Source of the DNA: Hysterium pulicare CBS 123377
Taxonomy: Eukaryota; Ascomycota; Dothideomycetes; Hysteriales; Hysteriaceae
DNA length: 64,000 nucleotides
NCBI GenBank assembly: GCA_000467715.1
Contig: AJFK01001077.1
Coordinates: 124,001-188,000, forward strand
Direction of reading: 5' to 3'
Shown: positions 9,756 through 19,811 of the stretch, piece by piece
Numbering within the stretch: the stretch's first letter is position 1
How the letters are laid out: every line of letters starts with the position of its first letter
Translations under genes and position numbers: made by a program
The notes under the pieces: model-generated
Seen by the model: the letters and a program-made list of their open reading frames with translations, nothing else
Told to the model about the DNA's origin: nothing
Database searches by the model: none

Positions 9756-11219
9756 TCACACCCCCGCCAATTTAATACTAACAGAACGTCCCATTACTCG
9801 CTTCCCACTCAACTGCTTGACAGCACGTTGAGCTTCATCGACTGAATCGAGACCCAAGAAAGCGTAACCACGCTTCAAGGTGGTCCTAGTAATCTGGAAA
9901 CCAGAAAACAAATCTCGGACGTCTTGTTGAGTGGCAGAGAAGTGCAGATTGTTGATCTTGACATCTCGGGAAGCGGTGGCGGTGGAAGAGGATGCCGGCA
10001 TGACCGGAGATGGACGCGTAGTCGGCAACGCCGCAGTAGTCGTGACGAGGCCTCCGATGTTGGTGTTTGCAGGAGCGACCACTCTAGCGGACGGGGCTGC
10101 AATGGGCATAAAAGCCTTGCCCTTGCCCTTGCCCTTCTGCTTTTCCTGAACGCGCACATTGATCCAGCGACCCTGGAATTTGATGCCATTCGGGTAACGT
10201 CCCAAGAACGCCGTCGAATCCGCCTGGTTCAAGAACACGAACGCGAAGTGCTTCGGATTCGGGTTTGGGATCTTGATGTCGTTTAACTTGATCGGATTGA
10301 AGATTCGGCGGATGTAGGCCTCGTCGGCGTCGTCCGGGACATTACTTACGAACAACTTTCCGGATGGTCCAGCTGCCTTCCTATCGAGTCGTGCAGCCTC
10401 GAACTCGTCCATCTCGTCATCAGGAACGCACATCACGTGGATGGTTGCGTTCTTCCAGTAGTTGCCGTTCCATTCGGCAACGAACGAGCAAGCGACGGAC
10501 ACTGAATGGAATTGCACCAGAGCTGTGCCTGGTTCGGGGATAGCAGTCGCTTTGGTATCCGCAATTTCATCTTCCTCCTCATCGCAGTTCATGAGGCCTA
10601 AGTACTTGTTCAGCAGGAGATTCATGCTTCGCCTCGTGTGGTCCTCGGGGAGGTTTGTGATGAGTACTGTAGACGACCTGATAACCGATTTTTGCTCCTG
10701 AAGAAAGGCGGACAACCGCAGCATTGAGCTATCCGAAGGAACGTCCTCTTTAGGAACGGTCTTGACGCGGAGCTTGCGGTTGTCTCGACCGAAATGCTTT
10801 GCATTATATCGTTGGACTGCGTTCTCAGCATCTTCCTCAGTATTGAAGATAACATATGCTGTGCCTTCGTAGTTGCGGGCGGGACACAGGATCTCCTCAA
10901 CCTTATCTGCGTCCTCGCGATAGAAGAGGGTGAACGCATAGGATGGTTCCGTGTGGTGCGGAAAACCCAAGATCTGGATGCTGATCGAGGTGATGGTAGG
11001 TTCCAATTCATGCTCAAAAGAAGACCGGCTTCGGGATATAGAAGCGTTTGGCCAAAGGTCAGTATCATAACCAACACCGGCCTGGCCCATTCGATTTGTA
11101 GCTTCGATGGGATCGACGATACCAGTAGCGTCTCTACCCAAGCCTTGGCCATGAACGTGGCACATCTTGGCCATCATCTTTTCCGCGAATGACAATTCTT
11201 TGGGCGCGGGTGACGACAT
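9756..11219 (-). CDS. G-patch-like and four-RRM RNA-binding protein
   Basis: A 487-residue intronless protein. Residues 11-51 form a G-patch-like segment: EKMMAKMCHVHGQGLGRDAT, then a Pro-Ile and a closing GVGY. In canonical G-patches KMG(W/Y) precedes the GxGLG core; here the first Gly and the aromatic residue are Cys-His. Four RNA-recognition motifs follow at about 75-155, 183-272, 288-362 and 415-487. RNP1-like strands include HFAFVFLN and GYAFLGL; the first RRM has GTAYVIFN. A Lys-Gly rich linker (KGKGKGK) and a Pro/Ala/Ser/Thr-rich spacer separate RRM3 and RRM4. G-patch proteins generally activate DEAH helicases in splicing or ribosome assembly, and the RRMs point to RNA. I cannot assign the specific orthologue. 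Confidence 0.78.
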   Translation of the reverse strand: MSSPAPKELSFAEKMMAKMCHVHGQGLGRDATGIVDPIEATNRMGQAGVGYDTDLWPNASISRSRSSFEHELEPTITSISIQILGFPHHTEPSYAFTLFYREDADKVEEILCPARNYEGTAYVIFNTEEDAENAVQRYNAKHFGRDNRKLRVKTVPKEDVPSDSSMLRLSAFLQEQKSVIRSSTVLITNLPEDHTRRSMNLLLNKYLGLMNCDEEEDEIADTKATAIPEPGTALVQFHSVSVACSFVAEWNGNYWKNATIHVMCVPDDEMDEFEAARLDRKAAGPSGKLFVSNVPDDADEAYIRRIFNPIKLNDIKIPNPNPKHFAFVFLNQADSTAFLGRYPNGIKFQGRWINVRVQEKQKGKGKGKAFMPIAAPSARVVAPANTNIGGLVTTTAALPTTRPSPVMPASSSTATASRDVKINNLHFSATQQDVRDLFSGFQITRTTLKRGYAFLGLDSVDEAQRAVKQLSGKRVMGRSVSIKLAGV

Positions 11220-12005
11220 TTTTTGAAATAAATGTGGTGTGTAATATGCTGGAAATCGGTAACTTGCGAGTGAGAATCTTGTAGATAGTAGAACTCGTAA
11301 ATCAAGTGGTTGTTGGTGGTGTATACCAGTTCAGAATGGTATGCTTTTGTGTGTTTATGGAAGAGAAAATCGGAAGAAGCCAGGGTGCTTTTATATTTTC
11401 CCTGGGATAGCGTGAATTTTATGATCAAGCACAGTGCCTTTCACTTATTAGACATACCAACTTTGGGCATGCACAGAATGTGAATATATCGTGAACGGGC
11501 GCCGTGATGGCATAGTACATCGACAATGAAAGTCGTATATACATAGTGAAGGTAATTTTATACAGCGTAAGATGGTATATACTGAAGGAGTTGTGTGTGA
11601 ATAACGAAGGTGGAAGCAGAGCGCTATTTGTGTTATCAGCAAGATACCAGCAGTGACTCTGTCTTCGGTGTTTGCATGAAAACGTGTAAGACATTTTCTA
11701 TACAATGTAAGACAGTCTAAGAACAATGCATGATGGTTGACTTACAACGTAACTTGTTTGCGCCATAATGCAGGATGGCTGTAGCAAACACAATATTCGG
11801 AGATCTGCTAGATATCAATGCTGATGAAGAATATTGGTAGATATTAGCAGCCCATTATCACCGTTTGCTGCTCGTGCTTGCTCATAGGCCCAGAATATTC
11901 CAACAGCTCGTCACATGAACTGGATTATTGGAAATGGTTTGAATGACCACGAGAGTCATCTCATCCTTAGATCCAGTGGGTCATGATGTAATGGATGAAG
12001 TACCA
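11220..12005. other. Intergenic: upstream of G-patch/RRM gene
   Basis: A 786-base gap holding the RRM gene promoter and the 3' flank of the acyltransferase gene. It is A/T-rich with several stop-dense frames. I see no gene or clear regulatory motif. Confidence 0.5.
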
Positions 12006-13142
12006 TTATCCAACCCTTCCAAGAGCCTTAACTCCTAACCATGCGATACCCCAACTCCCCACTACTCCTGCACTCCCTACAACGACCATCTTCAGCGTAC
12101 CATCCACATTCCATGCATCCACCAAACACTGTAGAAACACGACCACGGGTGGGTGGACGAGGAAAGCAGGGTACGAATACCTGGGTAAACTCCCCCACTC
12201 CATATCCACATGTTCTCGGAATAGAGGTAGAAGACCAGATATAATCGACGCACCGACCCACTCGTTCAAAACTGCGTAGAAAAGAGCTGCAAGATTCCAA
12301 CAGCCACGGGCTAGAACGAGGGTGTTTGGGTCGCGTAGCCAAGGGAAGAAGTGGCTCCAGAGTAACATCTCGATTATGAAACAGAGGGTGAGGCCAGATA
12401 GTAGGATCTTGCGGGTAGAGGATTGGATGAGAGCGGTGAGATCTATTCCCCAGTACGAATGGGAGAGAACACCGGCTGTGTAGGCTAGAACGTACTGCGG
12501 CACATATCCTAGTTGGAGGTTCAGTGGAACGAAGATTGTCCCTGTTGGGTAAACTGTGCGGACCAGAAATGACACTGTTATTGTGGTAGCGATGGCGAAG
12601 ATAGTCAGGATTGGACCTGGTGGCTTCGGTACAGCAGAAATGGAGGAAGAACTTTTCCGTCGGGAGAAATCCTGAGGTCGGAGGACAACGTAAAGGATAT
12701 CGAAGACGAGAAGGAGCGCACAATACCAAACCGGCCCTTGAACCCCTCTTAAAGTTCTTAGATGCTTCATAACGAGTTCTCTTAAATCTAACTCCCCCTT
12801 CCCCACTATCTTCACAAGCATCTTCGGAATCGGAGCCACAAAAATTGTATACACCAGTGTAGGTAATCCTAATCGCTTCCACTTCTCATTTAAGAATTCT
12901 CGACACGTACGCTTCTGAGCTGCAATGGAGGAAAAGTATCCAGAAAGGAGGAAGAAACATGCCATGAAGTATGTTTGGTTGATTGTATTGAAAGCCAGAA
13001 GGATCACAGAGGAGCCCCTGTTATGGTAGGTAGAAGTGTAGGACCAATCCCCTTCACCTCCATAGGCGATTGCGGTATGATGATAGATTACTAGGACAGT
13101 AAGGAAAGTTCGGAGATTGTCGAGGTACTCGAGGCGTGGCAT
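12006..13142 (-). CDS. Acyltransferase-3 family integral membrane protein
   Basis: From the Met at 13142 the protein has 378 residues and opens with MPRLEYLDNLRTFLTVLVIY, the hallmark start of acyltransferase-3 / glucan biosynthesis protein C (MdoC/OpgC-like) proteins. An in-frame Met at 13265 would add 41 residues that look like leader sequence, so I prefer the downstream start. About ten hydrophobic segments follow, including NQTYFMACFFLLSGYFSS and the late YSYPAFLVHPPVVVFLQCL, whose Pro and His are conserved in the family. Members move acyl groups onto sugars or lipids at membranes. The substrate is unknown. The gene has no introns. Confidence 0.82.
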   Translation of the reverse strand: MPRLEYLDNLRTFLTVLVIYHHTAIAYGGEGDWSYTSTYHNRGSSVILLAFNTINQTYFMACFFLLSGYFSSIAAQKRTCREFLNEKWKRLGLPTLVYTIFVAPIPKMLVKIVGKGELDLRELVMKHLRTLRGVQGPVWYCALLLVFDILYVVLRPQDFSRRKSSSSISAVPKPPGPILTIFAIATTITVSFLVRTVYPTGTIFVPLNLQLGYVPQYVLAYTAGVLSHSYWGIDLTALIQSSTRKILLSGLTLCFIIEMLLWSHFFPWLRDPNTLVLARGCWNLAALFYAVLNEWVGASIISGLLPLFREHVDMEWGSLPRYSYPAFLVHPPVVVFLQCLVDAWNVDGTLKMVVVGSAGVVGSWGIAWLGVKALGRVG

Positions 13143-13490
13143 GGCATGAGTACTTTGGATTTGGTGCAGGGTGTTGAAGATAGGGGGCTTTCTCCAAGTC
13201 TTGTGCTTCCGTAGTATTGAGAAGAAAGTAGGATGAATAAAAAGTAGAATCTGTAGGGACATCAAATGTCAATCCGTAGACTCCAATCAGGCGCGGGGTG
13301 ATTGGCGTGCCAAGGGCACTATTCCCTATATAGATAATTGTATGCGAGAAATGCGAAGAGCGCTTCGTAAGCAAACGCCTATATGCGCCACGTACCTCCA
13401 ATCGTGCAAAAATTAACATTATCAGTTACAAGAGCAACCCGTAGCATCTATTCAGTAACTTTAGTGTATCTCATAAATCATTTGGGTATC
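13143..13490. other. Short spacer upstream of acyltransferase
   Basis: 348 bases between the acyltransferase start and the stop of the gamma-tubulin complex gene, both on the minus strand. It includes a possible N-terminal extension of the acyltransferase up to 13265. Nothing else is seen. Confidence 0.45.
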
Positions 13491-16354
13491 TTAGCTAGCA
13501 TAATAACCATTCATCTCCAACAACACCAAAAGTCGATCGATCGTATTTTCTTCACTCGTTCCTCTTCCCTTCCCATAGCCTCTTTTCCCGGTTAAGCCTC
13601 GACACACGCTAATAAAGACTCTGATCTTTCCTTTGAAGCGGGCATAGACATCTTTGATGTTCTCCTCGCCCTTGGTTGGCAAGTTATTTTCGGTACCGGT
13701 ATCTTCCAGCTGCTGTTTAGAGAAGAGTAGAATCAGCTCAAAGATATCTTCCAGAAGCGACATGACTTTCTTTTGTCTCCTTCTGAGAAGCAGCGAAAAA
13801 AAGATGCTATCAAGACACTGATCATGCGCCTTCTTGAGACTCTGCAGTCCTTCTCTTACACGGGTACCCATCTCCCCTGCGCGATCTTCTTCTCTCAGAC
13901 GCTGTTCTACAGTGTCAATAAACGATTCGAAACTGCTCCAGTGCTCGCTGATACCTGTCTGAAATATGTATGTCGATAGGGCGGTGACAAAATGATGAGC
14001 TTCATTTCGGAATCGCCGGGACTCGAGATCTGAGAAAAGGCGAGGGAGGTGAGAAACCACGAAAAGCATGCGAATGAGACGTAATAAGAATTTGAAAATA
14101 TAGTCGTACTTTTCCAATGATGTTGAAGTGATCACAAGGTTCAGAGGTGATGGTGGTACGTACTGCAAGCGGAGGAAGTCGAGGGCATGCAGAGAATGCG
14201 GATTCAGTATTTTCTCCATCTCGGAGTCAGATAATGTGCGAACGGCGAAGTTGAGCTGACCGGGCAGCTCTCCTTGATCTCGTCTTGGCCGGCTGTCTTG
14301 GGTAGATTTACCGTTCCACTTCAGTGTGGACATGTATAGGCGAGAGGAGAAGAAACTCTCACTTAGCACACCCATTAGAGCCAGTCTCAACTCGGAGCTT
14401 GCAGGGGGCCAGGTCGTACGGGAGCCGAGCTGGAGACCCATCTGAACACCGCTGCGCATAGTACCCTTCCGCCGTTCAGCTGTTTCTAGCTCAGGGCTAA
14501 ATAACGCGGATGAGAGCCGAGAGGAAAATACACCATCCCCAAGGAGATGGTACTGTCTTTGTAATAAGAGATGAGTTCGAAGTTGATGTGATCGGAAAAA
14601 TAGACGAAGGGTGGTTGCATTCACTAGCCGTGCTTGGGCAGCAAGGAGTGGGCCAAAAGATAGGTGTGGGGTGATCGATAACGGAGGTGAGAATAGGGAA
14701 TGCTCAGAATCTTCCGGTAAGTGACCGTTGTCCGAGAGCATCTGTTCAATAAGGCAATAGAGATCAGAAGGTAGGCCGTTGAAAATCAGCTTCGGCTCTG
14801 CATCGAAAAGCTGGCCGGATTCTTGAAAATATTGTTCGAAGTTGAGATCTTTTACTTGATCTATAACCATAGCCGTGGAGCTATTGCTCTGCCGAGACTT
14901 AAGAAGGTCCGACTGACGAGAGTCCTCCTGGGAACCTTTAATTGAGTTGCGAAGTTCTTCTTCGTAAGCTTTAGCTTTGGCTGCAATTGATTCAACATCT
15001 TCCCAGGAGAATTTCCATTCCAAACCTGGGGCCTGAATGCCAAGTTTTGCAGCGGAGGCGAGTGGGTGTTCCGGATGATGACTTTTGAGAAAGCGGAGGC
15101 TATTTCCAACCTCGAAGATCAATTGCCCATCTTCTTCAGAGATAAATCGAGGCATCATATCGGCATTATATAGGTATTCGGGCGGACCTTGATCATTCGA
15201 AGCCTCACCCAGCGTAACAAAACTGTTTCGATCGGCGAAAGAATTTGCTTCACGCTCCTCTTGGAGTCCAATCCACTCGCTGACAAGCTCCATGCAAGGT
15301 TCAGCAACGCGGCTGAGTATCTGAGTTGAAAGGAGTCGCAGATCATCATCCTGTTGCTCTGTGATTTGGATTCGATGATACAGTATCGACGCTAGCTCTT
15401 CATTATTTCTCGCAGGTTTGATAGCATCTACCATACCAAGTACATGAATGAGAACTTTATGTGGTTTCTCAAAGAGTCGTTGTAGTTGGAGAATTGACTT
15501 CACGTCTTTTGATCGCCTTCCAAGATAGTCCTCAAAGGCAGACAATATCGTAGATGTTGCGCTTGCCAAAGCCACTCTCGCGGGAATTGAAGCATTGGAT
15601 GCGTATGTGCGCTCAACAAATTTTCGAAGTTGCAGAAAAGCATTCCCAGTGTTGATAAAGTATGCGATGAGACTCTGCGCTGCAGGGAGGCTAAGGCCAG
15701 AAAGCTTTCCGTCTTGAATGGTTTGAACGAAAGCTTTGCGTTTCAGGTCGTAACGGAAAAATATCGAGGAGCGGCCGAGGCCTAGATTCAGCAAGGAATC
15801 AAGAAATACGTCAACCTTGATAATCTTTCCGGCTGACTTTTGGGGTAGCTCCTTTGATTGTCGCTCTATCGCTGCGTCAAAAGTCTTCGGACCCGCTTCC
15901 GAGACGTATGCTGAACGATGATGCTCAACATTGCCGGGATTCTCAAATGCCTCCCAGGTGTAGAATACCACATCTTTATTTGCAGGTCCCAGATCGAGGG
16001 CGATCTCCCATATCTCTTCATCCGTCTCTAAAGGCTCGATCTCGGTTACAATCGGAGACAGCTCAAAGCTTTCCAGGTCCGGAAGTGGTTCGAATTGAAA
16101 AGACTCAAGATCCGGCAGCCGGAGTTCGAGATCAAGAGATTTTGTGGGAGCATACGGATTGTCGAGCTTAATCGAAGGGACTGCAGGCTGTCAAACAATG
16201 CCAGACGCGTGGAAAGAGTGACGCGACTGGACTTACCATCAAGCTCTATCGGAGGGAAAAGCAGTGAGTCGCAAGCGGAGGCATCTTCGTAGAATTGCGA
16301 TGATTTCCAAAGGTTGTCGGTATTGAAAGCATCGTGAAAACCCTCATGAGCCAT
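13491..16354 (-). CDS. Gamma-tubulin complex component (Spc97/Spc98 family, GCP5/GCP6-like)
   Basis: Two exons encode about 935 residues. Exon 1 is 16354-16237, the intron 16236-16181 (GTAAGT to CTGCAG, 56 nt) and exon 2 16180-13491. Exon 1 begins MAHEGFHDAFNTDNLWKSSQ. The C-terminal grip domain is recognisable from LRLQYVPPSPLNLVITSTSL onward, with KYDYIFKFLLRLIRM and a late HDQCLDSIFFSLLLRR block shared across Spc97/Spc98 proteins. These proteins build the ring that nucleates microtubules at the spindle pole body. The long divergent N-terminal half and overall size suit the accessory GCP5/6 class rather than GCP2/3, but I cannot settle which. Its promoter is shared with EAF7 (254 bases). 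Confidence 0.83.
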
Positions 16355-16608
16355 GATAGTGGTGCCATGGAGTTGTAGTCGGAGGTGCCACTGCGTTCCC
16401 CACCGCGGTGAATTGACGCGCCGAAATTTCAGCCCTACTAGATTTGGAGCTCTGACCCCAACTCATTCACCTTCACCAAATACTGACTTCACTCCACATT
16501 CAGTTTTCTCTAACGCTTCTACCTTCCTTCCTATCCACCAAGGTTCTGATATCGTGGAATTAACGCATCTTGGGGTTCTAACTCCCGCTGCATCCACAGG
16601 CATTCGCA

Positions 16609-17534
16609 ATGCCTCCACGAAAGAAGACGAAAGCTAGCGCAGCATCAACACCTCTTGCAGAATCACAGTCGCAACCGAAGACACCGGTGGAAAGCGGGCC
16701 TGCAACACAGTCGCAAGACCAAACCTCGCCGCAAAATGAAAATCTACTCAATGATCCGTGGACCGACGACCAGGAGACCCAGCTCTTCAAGAGCATGATC
16801 CGATGGAAACCAACAGGTGAGATACACTCACGTTGACTGCGTGGTCTATGCTCTTCTGACTTTATTGACATTTAACAGGCATACACAAACACTTTCGGAT
16901 GCTATCCATTCACAACAATCTCAAATCCCATGGTTTCGCTTCCCCAATTACACCCCACACTCGAATTCCAGGTATCTGGACCAAGCTCAACCACCTCTAC
17001 GACCTCGGCGCCCTAGACGAACGCGAGAATGCGTATGCTTTCAGCAGTCAACCTGATCCCTTTGATCCCGAAGATGCGGACAAAATCCCGGAATTCCAAT
17101 TGCCTGAGGAGGATTATGGAGAGTTGATATGGGCTCGCCGATTCCATCCCTCTGATGCGGAAACCACTTCGTCCCCACCATTTATACCTACTTCGGAGGA
17201 TAAAGGTCTCTATAAACCCGGATTTGGTTTGCTCGGTGAGCATTCCGATGCGGGCAAGGAAGATACACCTAGTGTGGCATCTCCCCCTCCTGCTGCCAAG
17301 CTAAAGGGTGGAGCACGTGGCGGACGAGCTGCTGCCAAAGGCGGACGAGGTGCAAAGGCTGCGCAGGCTACAAAGAGCAGTAAGAGGCAACCGACAGTCT
17401 CGGATTCGGCGGGGGACGAAGATGACGAAGAAGAAGAGGAAGACAGTGAGGAGGAGGAGGAGGTTGCCACACCGGCCAAAGGTGGACGAGGCTCCAAAAG
17501 GGGAAGACCTGCCAGGAGGGGTAGAAGGAGGTGA
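16609..17534 (+). CDS. EAF7: Eaf7, NuA4 histone acetyltransferase subunit
   Basis: Two exons: 16609-16816 and 16879-17534, with a 62-nt intron (GTGAGA...TTTAACAG). The spliced protein has 287 residues. The conserved core is [20 protein letters not shown] joined to [20 protein letters not shown], then [20 protein letters not shown], which is the CT20/Eaf7 (human MRGBP) domain. The tail is low complexity: Gly/Ala/Lys repeats, a long Asp/Glu run and a basic Arg-rich end. Eaf7 works with Eaf5 and Eaf3 in the NuA4 complex that acetylates histones H4 and H2A in the nucleus. It lies 254 bases from, and divergent to, the gamma-tubulin complex gene. Confidence 0.92.
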
Positions 17535-17653
17535 TCTTGCCTGTGCTTTAAGAGGATGCGAGGAGTTCATCATGATACCCAGGTTAGGTGGTTTTCCGTG
17601 GCACGGCTCACATCAGGGGCTTCGTCAAGCAGTATTGAACGTTACTATGATAA

Positions 17654-19040
17654 TCAAAGGTCGTACGGTAGAGACATGAAGGGTGAAATACAGTGGCTAA
17701 GATCCTCGCATGTGAGATCCTGAAGTTTAACCTCAAGCCAGGAAGCTTGAGGAACAAGAATATTCGAGCGCACCTGCCACTTCGCTTGTAGACGTCCCAC
17801 TGAGTATACAGTCCCTTCAAGCACGAAAATGTTACTCCTCCACTTCTTCGAAAATAGAAAACCTCGATAGTATCGGCCCTTCAAATCCCTCGCATTCATT
17901 GGCCAACTTCCTTCCAAATGAGTCCTCGCAGATCGTGCCGCATTCCACAAAGCAGGCTCCTGTTCGCATGCCCACAAAGCACACTCGAAATCGCTTCCTT
18001 CCTGAACGTCTGTTGGGGACGCAATCATGGGATTCAGAAGCCAAAGGCTGTCCAAGTCGAGAAACTGCAGGATTTTGTGCATGAGCGATAACCACTCCTG
18101 TTGCGACGATTGCTGCGTTTGCATGGACCAATTTCGACGCATAAAAGGTCCACTTTGGAGCTTTATATGTCCGAGAGCGAGTCGCCGGATACCACGAGCC
18201 CCGTCAAGAAGTTTTAAGATTGTGTCTGCGGATAGTGTTGTGCCGCTGTCTGTCATAAGACGTAACTCTCGTAAGCCAGGCAAGCGGAGTGTGCCAAGGG
18301 ATGGATCAATGGTTACCCAATTATCCTTGCTACTTACTCATCGCTAACTCCAGCATCTCCAAGTTTGGCATTCGATCTATCCAACGAAGAAACGGACGCC
18401 GGGAGGGGTGTAAAAGATCCACATCCATATTTAGCTGCATTTTCTCCAGAGGATGGAGGATCTGCGCCATATTCAATCCAACTGGAGATATATCGAGATG
18501 ACAAACTGATGCATCAGACTGAAGCGCCTCGTCCCATGCATGATTCCCGGATAGAGGCATACTGAGTGATTCCAGCCGGACTGTGGGTTTAGCGAGTGAT
18601 AATCCTATTATGAGGAGCGTGAATGCCATCCCTCCTCCAGCACATTGTGGACTAGCAGGGCAATAACGAATATGTTTTAGGTTCGGAAAGCCATTGAAGC
18701 TCCAACGCACTCCCTCCAAGTCATACTTTTCCTCCGGTGACGTCCCCCGCTTCATCGGACAAAGACTTAGAGTCGTGATGCAAGGTGCGTATTCCTGACT
18801 CTGCGAGAGGTCTTGAAGGCAGGCTATACCCTGGCGCGATTGAGGAAAGATCGTTTCGTTTAGGACTTTGACGAATGAGTCCTTCGTCGACGTCCGAAAG
18901 CCTGGACATGCACGCCGCATATTCAATATAGCACGCCGCGATGATGATGTGAGCAGCTGCCAGCGTTCGGTTGGAGGGAACTCATATTCTTCCAAATGCT
19001 CGGAGATCAGCTGGACAAGTTCGACGGGTAGCTTGTCCAT
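17654..19040 (-). CDS. F-box-like protein with reading-frame break or cryptic intron
   Basis: The first part, 19040-18330, opens MDKLPVELVQLISEHLEEYE, an F-box-like N terminus, and runs 236 codons to a TAG. Coding sense resumes one base out of frame and continues to 17654. The second part (LRLPGLRELRLM, then LALGHIKL) aligns by eye with the F-box-like gene at 43848-45515 (SHPNLHELRLSF, LCLGYYKL), so both parts belong to one ancestral protein. Either a one-base shift has broken the gene, or an 88-nt intron (18337-18250, GTAAGT...GACAG, phase 1) is removed, which would restore the frame but delete residues the paralogue keeps. F-box proteins recruit targets to SCF ubiquitin ligases. The function of this member is unknown. 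Confidence 0.65.
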
Positions 19041-19811
19041 GGTGGTTGTTGTTGGTAGGGTGTCGAAGTCAAAGAAGTGATGTAGATGTTTTCATTCTTT
19101 GAGGTGAAAAATCAAAAATCACTGCCGAAGGGTTTCACTGCATTCATGCCGAGGTGAGTGGTGATCCCTACTTCACCATTCGATTGTCGTTAAGTAAACT
19201 TGTCACGTGCCTTTGCCCTCCTAGACTAACAATTCATTTCGCCTGTAGAAGCTGAATATCGATCCAAGACTGTCACAGTATGCACGTGAGGCCTGCCTGA
19301 CTGAGCTATAGGACGGATCCTTGGTTTCAGTAGAGGTGTAAAGAGGCTTGGCAGTGTTCGGCTATATGGGATAGGTGTCTGTATTTACGCCTTTTAGGAC
19401 GCGGCAGCTGTAGTACGTCCCACCTGCTTCCTCAAAACAATTCCTTGATCTCACGGAGCCCAGATCATATGCTGGTATCTATATCAAATACGACTCGACG
19501 GCATTTCGCTCCCTGATCTTCAGACTCAACACATCAACACAGAGAACTATTGCTATTTATTTGCAAACCATACCTCCCAGACCTCAGCTACTCAAATTCA
19601 TGTCGAGCGGAGTGCCTCGGTTGTCTTGCAGCACCAATTGGGTTATAATGTCACTGTTAACGCCGTCTATTCAGATGCACACCACACGATCCTCTCCAAA
19701 ATCGGAAAGAATATTGGATTTCCCAAAGTCCGTTATTCTATGGCGGGACGATCCTACGCATCGTACCACTTAACACGGCGGGGTATTCGGGTATAATTTC
19801 ATCTCTATCTT
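19041..19811. other. Intergenic: F-box promoter and OYE 3' flank
   Basis: 771 bases. A plus-strand frame of 115 codons (19449-19796) stays open without an early ATG. It could be a terminal exon or chance. No other feature is seen. Confidence 0.4.
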
